Source: DASVEG01 sp035540495 (lineage in GTDB: Bacteria > Actinomycetota > Acidimicrobiia > Acidimicrobiales > CADCTF01). From it: DNA of 64,000 nt. Both the position numbers and the translations under genes were made by a program. Numbering within the stretch: the first letter of the stretch is position 1; every line of letters begins with the position of its first letter. This document shows positions 59,055 through 64,000 of this stretch, piece after piece. Under the pieces are notes generated by a model. That model saw only the letters and a list, made by a program, of their open reading frames with translations. It was not told the origin of the DNA and made no database searches. The DNA lies in NCBI GenBank assembly GCA_035540495.1, contig DATLGL010000061.1, positions 1 through 64,000 of the forward strand, read 5' to 3'.

Positions 59055-60170
59055 GTGAAGGTCGCCGCCATCGGAGATGCCCACCTCGGCCGGTCGTACC
59101 TCAACGTGACGACGCCCGAGGGTGTCAACCAGCGCGAGCGCGATTTCGAGGAGTCGTTCGAGGCCGCGGTCGACCTCGCCCTCCGCCAGGAGCCCGACGT
59201 TGTGGTGTGGCTCGGTGATGTGTTCGACCATCCGCGCCCGACGTACCGCTCGTTCCGAGTCGCGCAGCGTGCGCTCACGAAGATCCGCGACCACGGCATC
59301 ACGTGCGCGCTCATCAGCGGCAACCACGACACGCCTCGGCTACCGGGTACGGGGTCGCCGTACAGCGCGCTCGCCGACACCTTCCGCGAGTTCCACTTCG
59401 CCCACCGCCTCCAGTACGAGCGCTTCGAACTGCCCGGCCTCGTGATCCACGCAGTCCCGCAGATGATGTCCGTCGAGGCGACGCTCGATGCGCTCGCCGA
59501 GGCCGATCGCCGGCGCGATCTCGACCGGTCGAACCTGCTGCTCACCCACCCGCGCATCACCCAGGTCGAGCCGCGATACGCGGACATCAACGAGATCGAG
59601 GTCGACGCCGGTGTGTTGCAGTCCGACTTCGTGCTGCTCGGCCACTACCACTTCCACACGAAGGTCCGTGACGGCATCTGGTACGCCGGGTCGACCGACA
59701 CGTTCACCTTCGCCGACGATCCCGACAAGGCGAAGGGCATCCTCGTCCTCGACACCGACACCGGCAAGGTGGAGCACGTCCCGATCGCTGGGCAGCGTCC
59801 GCTGGTGACGCTCGAGACGATCCACGCGCTCGGCTTGTCTCCGGCCGAGGTCCAGCAGCTGGTGCTCGAGCGGGCGGCGACGGCGCCGGCCGGGTCGGTC
59901 GCCCGCCTCTACGTCGAGCGCGTCGACTCCGAGGCGTATCGCTTGCTCGATCTCGAGGCGGTGCGCGCCGCGGCCGGCGCGGCGATGCACTTCAAGATCG
60001 AGCCGACGTTCGAGGGCGTCGAGATGAAGGTCGAGCTCCCCGACCTCGATTCGATGCCCGCTCGCTGGGAGCGATACATCACCGAGCAAGACCTCACGGG
60101 CTTCGATCGCGAGCGCATCACCACGCTGGGCAAGGAGTACCTGGCCCGGGCCGTCGAGGTGGCGGAGTAG
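59055..60170 (+). CDS. sbcD: Mre11/SbcD-type DNA repair nuclease
   Basis: A 371-residue metallophosphoesterase nuclease that cuts at DNA ends with Rad50/SbcC. The five phosphoesterase motifs are clear: VAAIGDAHLG, VVVWLGDVFDHPRPT, ALISGNHDTP, NLLLTHPRIT (His) and VLLGHYHFHTKV. A C-terminal capping part follows. It is somewhat closer in layout to archaeal Mre11 (short, about 370 residues). The start GTG 59055 begins VKVAAIGDAHLG. The stop is 6 nt before the rad50 start. Confidence 0.92.
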   Translation: MKVAAIGDAHLGRSYLNVTTPEGVNQRERDFEESFEAAVDLALRQEPDVVVWLGDVFDHPRPTYRSFRVAQRALTKIRDHGITCALISGNHDTPRLPGTGSPYSALADTFREFHFAHRLQYERFELPGLVIHAVPQMMSVEATLDALAEADRRRDLDRSNLLLTHPRITQVEPRYADINEIEVDAGVLQSDFVLLGHYHFHTKVRDGIWYAGSTDTFTFADDPDKAKGILVLDTDTGKVEHVPIAGQRPLVTLETIHALGLSPAEVQQLVLERAATAPAGSVARLYVERVDSEAYRLLDLEAVRAAAGAAMHFKIEPTFEGVEMKVELPDLDSMPARWERYITEQDLTGFDRERITTLGKEYLARAVEVAE

Positions 60171-60176
60171 GCCGCG

Positions 60177-62456
60177 GTGCAGATCAGCCGTCTGTACCTC
60201 CGCAACTACCGGGTCTACGAGAAGGAGCTCGATCTCGCCATCCCCGGCGGGCTCGTCGGCGTGTTCGGCGCGAACGGTGGCGGCAAGACGACCCTGCTCG
60301 AGGCCATCCTCTGGACGCTGTGGGGCAAGGCTCGCACGGCGAAGGAAGACATCCGGACCGCAGGGGTGAACGGCGACTGCGTCACCGAGGTCGAGTTCGA
60401 GCACGAGGGGCACCTGTTCCTCGTCCGCCGCTCGATCACGGGCATCAACTCGACCGTCAAGGCGGAGGCGTTCGCCGACAACCTCCAGGTGGCGAACGGC
60501 GTGCGGGACGTGAAGCAGTACGTGCACTCCGTCCTGGGGATGGACGACGGCGCCTTTCGCGCGTCGGTGTTCGCGGAGCAGAAGCAGGTCGCGGCGTTCA
60601 GCAACCTGACACCGACAGCACGGCGCGACCTCGTCCTGAAGCTGCTCGGGGTGACTCCCCTCGACGTCGCTCGCGACGCGGCACGCAAGGATGCCAGGGC
60701 GGCTCGTGAAGACGTCGAGCGCGTGCGGTCGCTCCTGGTCGACCTCGACGAGCTTCGCCCGCGCGTCGACCAAGCCAAGGCTGCGGCGGAGGTGGCAGCG
60801 GACGAGGCCGCATCGGAGGCGACGGCGGCGGCCACAGCAGCGGAGCGCTTCGCTGCCGCCGAGGCGGCCTTCACCGCGATCGACGAGGTGCGCCAGGAGC
60901 ACGACGCGCTCGTTCGTGAAGGGAAGGGGGCCAGAGCGGAGGTCGATCGCGCCCGACAGCAGCTCGAGCAACTCACCGCGGAGCTCGAGGCCCTGGCCAC
61001 GGCCGAGACGAAGGTGGCGCCACTCGCCGCCGCGGCAGCAGGGCTTGCCGACGCGGAGCAGAAGCTGCAGCTCGTCCAGGCAGTCGCGCGCGCCGAGGCC
61101 GCGCTGGCGACGTGGCCGGCGGCCGGAGCCGAGCCTCCTGATCCGGACGATGCTGCGGTCGACTCGGTCCGGGCCGAGGCGGAGGAGGTCGCAGCCGCTG
61201 CGAACGCGATCGTTGGCGAACGCAAAGCCGCCGCGGCCGAACTGGCGCGAGCTCGCGACCAGCTCGAGAAGTCCGCTTCGTTGTCGGCCGACGAAGACTG
61301 CCCACTCTGCGGCCAGGAGCTCGGCGACGCGTTCGACCAGGTGCGGTCGCATCGTGAGCAAGAGGTCGAAGAGGCGTCAGCGCGACTCGACGAGCTGGCC
61401 GTCCGGGAGCGCGAGCTGACCCAGCAGGCCGACGCGGTGCACCAGCGACTCAAGACGGCGATGGCGGAGGCGAAGAAGGCACGGGCAGCCCGAGAGGCGT
61501 GGCTCGACGCGAACCAGCAACGCGCCGCGGCCGAACGGGTGGCCGCCGACGCACGCGCGGCCCTGGGCCGCGACGTGGAACCCGGCGAGGCGGAGGAGTT
61601 GGTGGCCCGCGTGGCTGCGCTCCGAGAGGCTGCCCGCGAGGCGGCGCGCCTCGGCGGGCTGCTCGAGAGGAAGCCCGTCGCCCTCGCGGCCAGGGCCGAG
61701 GCCGAGAACCACCTCGCCGATGCAGAGCATCGTCGGTCGATCCTCCTCGACAAGGTGAAGTCGCTCGGGTTCGTTCCCGAGAAGCTCGACGCGGCACGTG
61801 CCGCTCGTGATGATGCGAAGGCGAAGGCGGCCGCGGCGCAGCAGCGGGCCGAAGCTGCACGAACGGTCGCGCTCGCGGCGGCGAAGGAGGCCGAGTTCGC
61901 CGAGCGTCGTCTCGCCGACGCCGAGGCCCAGCACGCGGCCATCGCCGACAGGGCCGATGAGGCCCGTCACCTCGGCCGGCTGGCGGACCTCATGAACACG
62001 TTCCGCACCAACGTCGTCGCATCGGTCGGCCCCCGCCTGTCGACCCAGGCGGCCGATCTCTTCGACGAGCTGACCGACCACGAGTACGACCTGCTTCGCG
62101 TCGACCCGGAGACGTACGAGATCCGCATCGTCGACGGCGGTCGAGAGTTCGGGATCGACCGCTTCTCCGGATCGGAGACCGACCTCGCGAACCTGGCGCT
62201 GCGGGTCGCTATCAGCGAGCACGTGCGGTTCCAGTCGGGTGGCGCGGTCGGGCTGCTCGTGCTCGACGAGGTGTTCGGCCCGCTCGACGAGAACCGCCGA
62301 GAGCGGATGCTGCTCGCGCTCGAGCGGCTTCGCTCGAGGTTCCGTCAGATCCTCGCCGTCACCCACGAAAGCGAGATCAAGGAACAGTTCCCGAGCGCGA
62401 TCGAGGTCGTGAAGCTGCCTGGCCGTCGTGCGACGGCGCACGTCGTCGGCGCCTGA
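60177..62456 (+). CDS. sbcC: Rad50/SbcC-type ATPase
   Basis: A 759-residue SMC-like ATPase that clamps DNA ends with Mre11. Head: LYLRNYRVYEKELDLAIPGG and Walker A FGANGGGKTTLLEAIL; Q-loop region SVFAEQKQVAAFSN; two long coiled coils; a zinc hook CPLCG near residue 375; then signature FSGSETDLANLALRVAISE and Walker B LLVLDEVFGPLDENRRERM. At 759 residues it is shorter than E. coli SbcC (about 1050) and nearer to archaeal Rad50 in size. GTG start 6 nt after mre11. Confidence 0.93.
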   Translation: MQISRLYLRNYRVYEKELDLAIPGGLVGVFGANGGGKTTLLEAILWTLWGKARTAKEDIRTAGVNGDCVTEVEFEHEGHLFLVRRSITGINSTVKAEAFADNLQVANGVRDVKQYVHSVLGMDDGAFRASVFAEQKQVAAFSNLTPTARRDLVLKLLGVTPLDVARDAARKDARAAREDVERVRSLLVDLDELRPRVDQAKAAAEVAADEAASEATAAATAAERFAAAEAAFTAIDEVRQEHDALVREGKGARAEVDRARQQLEQLTAELEALATAETKVAPLAAAAAGLADAEQKLQLVQAVARAEAALATWPAAGAEPPDPDDAAVDSVRAEAEEVAAAANAIVGERKAAAAELARARDQLEKSASLSADEDCPLCGQELGDAFDQVRSHREQEVEEASARLDELAVRERELTQQADAVHQRLKTAMAEAKKARAAREAWLDANQQRAAAERVAADARAALGRDVEPGEAEELVARVAALREAAREAARLGGLLERKPVALAARAEAENHLADAEHRRSILLDKVKSLGFVPEKLDAARAARDDAKAKAAAAQQRAEAARTVALAAAKEAEFAERRLADAEAQHAAIADRADEARHLGRLADLMNTFRTNVVASVGPRLSTQAADLFDELTDHEYDLLRVDPETYEIRIVDGGREFGIDRFSGSETDLANLALRVAISEHVRFQSGGAVGLLVLDEVFGPLDENRRERMLLALERLRSRFRQILAVTHESEIKEQFPSAIEVVKLPGRRATAHVVGA

Positions 62457-62478
62457 CCGCCGCGCCCGTCTCGCGCCG

Positions 62479-63096
62479 TCAGGGCCGGTACTGCTCGGTC
62501 ATCCCGACGATCCCGTTGTCCGACACGACGATCCAGAACAGTGCGTAGCTGCCCGCGCGGTAGCCGCGGGAGTCGAGGTAGAGCGGCAGCTCGTCGAGCG
62601 AGATGTCTCGTTGCGCTGGCGAGCCGTCGTCATCGAACGCGGTGGTGACGCTCGACGCCCGCACCCGCAGCGTGCGCACGTCCGTTGTGTTGTTGCGGAT
62701 GTAGTAGTCGTTCGGCGCGCCGTCGGTGTCACCCGTGTCGGCTCGATAGGCCTCGTCGGCATCGCGCCCGATCAGGAACTGCACGACGTCGATCGTGACG
62801 GTCGACGCCTCCGGGTCGACGGCGGTGACGAACGCCGCGTGGCGGCCGTCGGCGAGCGGTTGACCTCGCTGCGGAAGCCGCGCCGTGCCGTCGGTCGTGG
62901 ACGAGTCGGGCGTGTCGCGCGGTCGCGGTGCTGTTGGCGACGTCGTCGTCGCTCCGTCGGACTCCCTCGTTGGCGAGGGCGTCGTCGTTCCGCCGGCGCT
63001 CCCGGACTCGGAGCCGCTCTCGCTGTCGCAGGCGACGAGCGTCCACGCGACCGCGAGCAGCAGGGTGGCGGTGATCGCGCGGCGCCTGCGACTCAT
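62479..63096 (-). CDS. Putative lipoprotein, unknown function
   Basis: A 205-residue protein with signal peptide RRRAITATLLLAVAWTLVAC and lipobox LVAC, a Ser/Thr/Gly-rich spacer of about 60 residues (a cell-wall-spanning linker) and a C-terminal strand-rich domain (AAFVTAVDPEASTVTIDVVQ, ADEAYRADTGDTDGAPNDYY, RNNTTDVRTLRVRASSVTT). The ATG is in an ATGA overlap with the pyruvate kinase stop, so it is co-transcribed with pyk. Convergent with rad50. Function unknown. Confidence 0.75.
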   Translation of the reverse strand: MSRRRRAITATLLLAVAWTLVACDSESGSESGSAGGTTTPSPTRESDGATTTSPTAPRPRDTPDSSTTDGTARLPQRGQPLADGRHAAFVTAVDPEASTVTIDVVQFLIGRDADEAYRADTGDTDGAPNDYYIRNNTTDVRTLRVRASSVTTAFDDDGSPAQRDISLDELPLYLDSRGYRAGSYALFWIVVSDNGIVGMTEQYRP

Positions 63097-64000
63097 CGCA
63101 CCCTGACGAGTCGCAGCGTGTCGGTCGCCGGCTGCGGATCGCTCGGATCGCCGGCGACGACGGCGACGGCTTCGTCCGAGCGCGCGAGACCTCGCTCGAC
63201 CGCCTCCTTCACCGCGAACCACACGATGTCGTCGGTGCTCGCCCGCTGCTCCGCCAGCACGGGCAGCACACCCCACGAGAACGTGAGCTGCCGGTAGGTC
63301 CGGCTGTGCGGCGTGACCGCCATGATCGGCACGGGCGGGCGGAAGCGCGCGATCACGCGTGCGGTCGTCCCGCTGTTCGTCGCCGCGATGATCGCGACCG
63401 CGCCCGAGTCGACCGCGGCACGGAAGGCCGCCGCCGACGTCGCCTCGGTGATCCGCTGCGTCGGCGAAGCCCCCATCAGCCGCGCCGGCTGGTCGTCGAG
63501 GAGGTTGGCCGACCACACGTCGTGCTTGAACTCCCGCTCTGCCCGGGCGGCGATCGTGCTCATCGTGCGAACCACACCGGCGGGGTCGTGCCCGATCGCT
63601 GTCTCGCCCGAGAGCATCACCGCGCTGGTGCCGTCGAAGACCGCGTTGGCGACGTCGCTGACCTCGGCGCGGGTCGGCACGGGGGCGTGGACCATCGACT
63701 CCAGCATCTGCGTCGCCGTGATCACCGGGCGGCCGTAGAAGATGCCGGCCTTGATGATCTGCTTCTGGTAGTGCGGGACGTCCTCGAGCCGGCACCGCAC
63801 GCCGAGATCGCCCCGAGCGACCATGATCACGTCTGCCGCTTGGACGATCGCGTCGAGATCGTCGACGGCTTCCTGCGTCTCGATCTTCGCGACGACCAGC
63901 GCGCCCACGCGGTCACACGCGCGCCGAGCGCGGTGCAGGTCTTCCGCCGATCGGACGAACGAGATGGCCACCGCATCCACGCCGGCGTCGATCACCTGCT
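63093..64000 (-). CDS. pyk: Pyruvate kinase, C-terminal part
   Basis: Makes pyruvate and ATP from phosphoenolpyruvate and ADP. About 302 residues lie in the window; the N-terminus is beyond the right edge. Visible: VDAVAISFVRSAEDLHRARR, the active-site Lys/metal segment VAKIETQEAVDDLDAIV, MVARGDLGVRCRLEDVPHYQ, the signature ATQMLESMVHAPVPTRAEVS and FDGTSAVMLSGETAIG, then the C-terminal regulatory domain with TNSGTTARVIARFRPPVPIM. It overlaps the lipoprotein gene by 4 nt. Confidence 0.95.
   Translation of the reverse strand, partial: QVIDAGVDAVAISFVRSAEDLHRARRACDRVGALVVAKIETQEAVDDLDAIVQAADVIMVARGDLGVRCRLEDVPHYQKQIIKAGIFYGRPVITATQMLESMVHAPVPTRAEVSDVANAVFDGTSAVMLSGETAIGHDPAGVVRTMSTIAARAEREFKHDVWSANLLDDQPARLMGASPTQRITEATSAAAFRAAVDSGAVAIIAATNSGTTARVIARFRPPVPIMAVTPHSRTYRQLTFSWGVLPVLAEQRASTDDIVWFAVKEAVERGLARSDEAVAVVAGDPSDPQPATDTLRLVRVR

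Overview
The window is about 64 kb of very GC-rich, tightly packed bacterial chromosome. The gene content points to Actinomycetota: a WhiB regulator, a SepH-type septation protein, a PimB-like mannosyltransferase, an F420-type (LLM) oxidoreductase, Ku with a stand-alone LigD polymerase, a coenzyme-B12 ribonucleotide reductase and a DEDD exonuclease/GIY-YIG fusion. There are no mycolate genes and the mix resembles class Acidimicrobiia, but that rank is an inference. Coding is about 95 percent. I see no tRNA, rRNA, insertion sequence, integrase or CRISPR array, so this looks like core chromosome with one unusual DNA-repair block.

Layout. 1-5.5 kb: 5' part of nrdJ behind an NrdR-type control region, a GNAT acetyltransferase, glycerol kinase glpK, an ACT-domain protein and plsC. 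5.5-9.7 kb: zapE, a secreted protein, a self-controlled TetR regulator, alaC and an LLM oxidoreductase. 9.7-20.5 kb: an unbroken minus-strand run, sepH - queG - pimB-like - two small membrane proteins - SRPBCC - ArsA ATPase - small helical protein - SMC-like coiled-coil protein with decayed ATPase motifs - baeRF-type protein - ROK glucokinase, mostly joined by start/stop overlaps. 20.5-37.2 kb: a Cys-rich mini-protein, NYN ribonuclease, then a surface-polysaccharide set (flippase, methyltransferase, two GT4, two multispanning membrane proteins of glycosyltransferase type, two GT2). Interspersed are the SOS-type exonuclease, an Lrp ligand-binding protein, trpD and an acyl-CoA dehydrogenase. 37.2-40 kb: whiB, then a peroxide-stress group fur - rubrerythrin - DUF3501, and a GNAT protein. 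40-47.2 kb: terC, glpD, a zinc-ribbon membrane protein, an alkylglycerone-phosphate-synthase-like flavoprotein, a small membrane protein and a second FGGY kinase. 47.1-52.1 kb: moxR - DUF58 - transglutaminase (tgpA-like) - phosphotransferase - small membrane protein. 52.2-62.5 kb: LigD polymerase, Ku, a FAD/Rieske oxidoreductase, then nurA - herA and mre11 - rad50. 62.5-64 kb: a lipoprotein and the C-terminal part of pyruvate kinase.

How the genes fit together. The most notable block is 52-62 kb. It sets a bacterial end-joining pair (Ku, LigD polymerase) beside the four-part end-resection set typical of archaea (HerA, NurA, Mre11, Rad50). Glycerol metabolism appears twice (glpK; glpD with an ether-lipid-type flavoprotein and a second kinase that has lost two glycerol-contacting residues). 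Gene expression appears heavily leaderless: at least 18 genes have a TANNNT hexamer 6-9 nt before the start codon. In six of these the TAG stop codon of the preceding gene forms the first half of that hexamer. Specific control sites are readable: two NrdR boxes at nrdJ, a LexA box at the exonuclease gene and a palindrome inside the TetR promoter.
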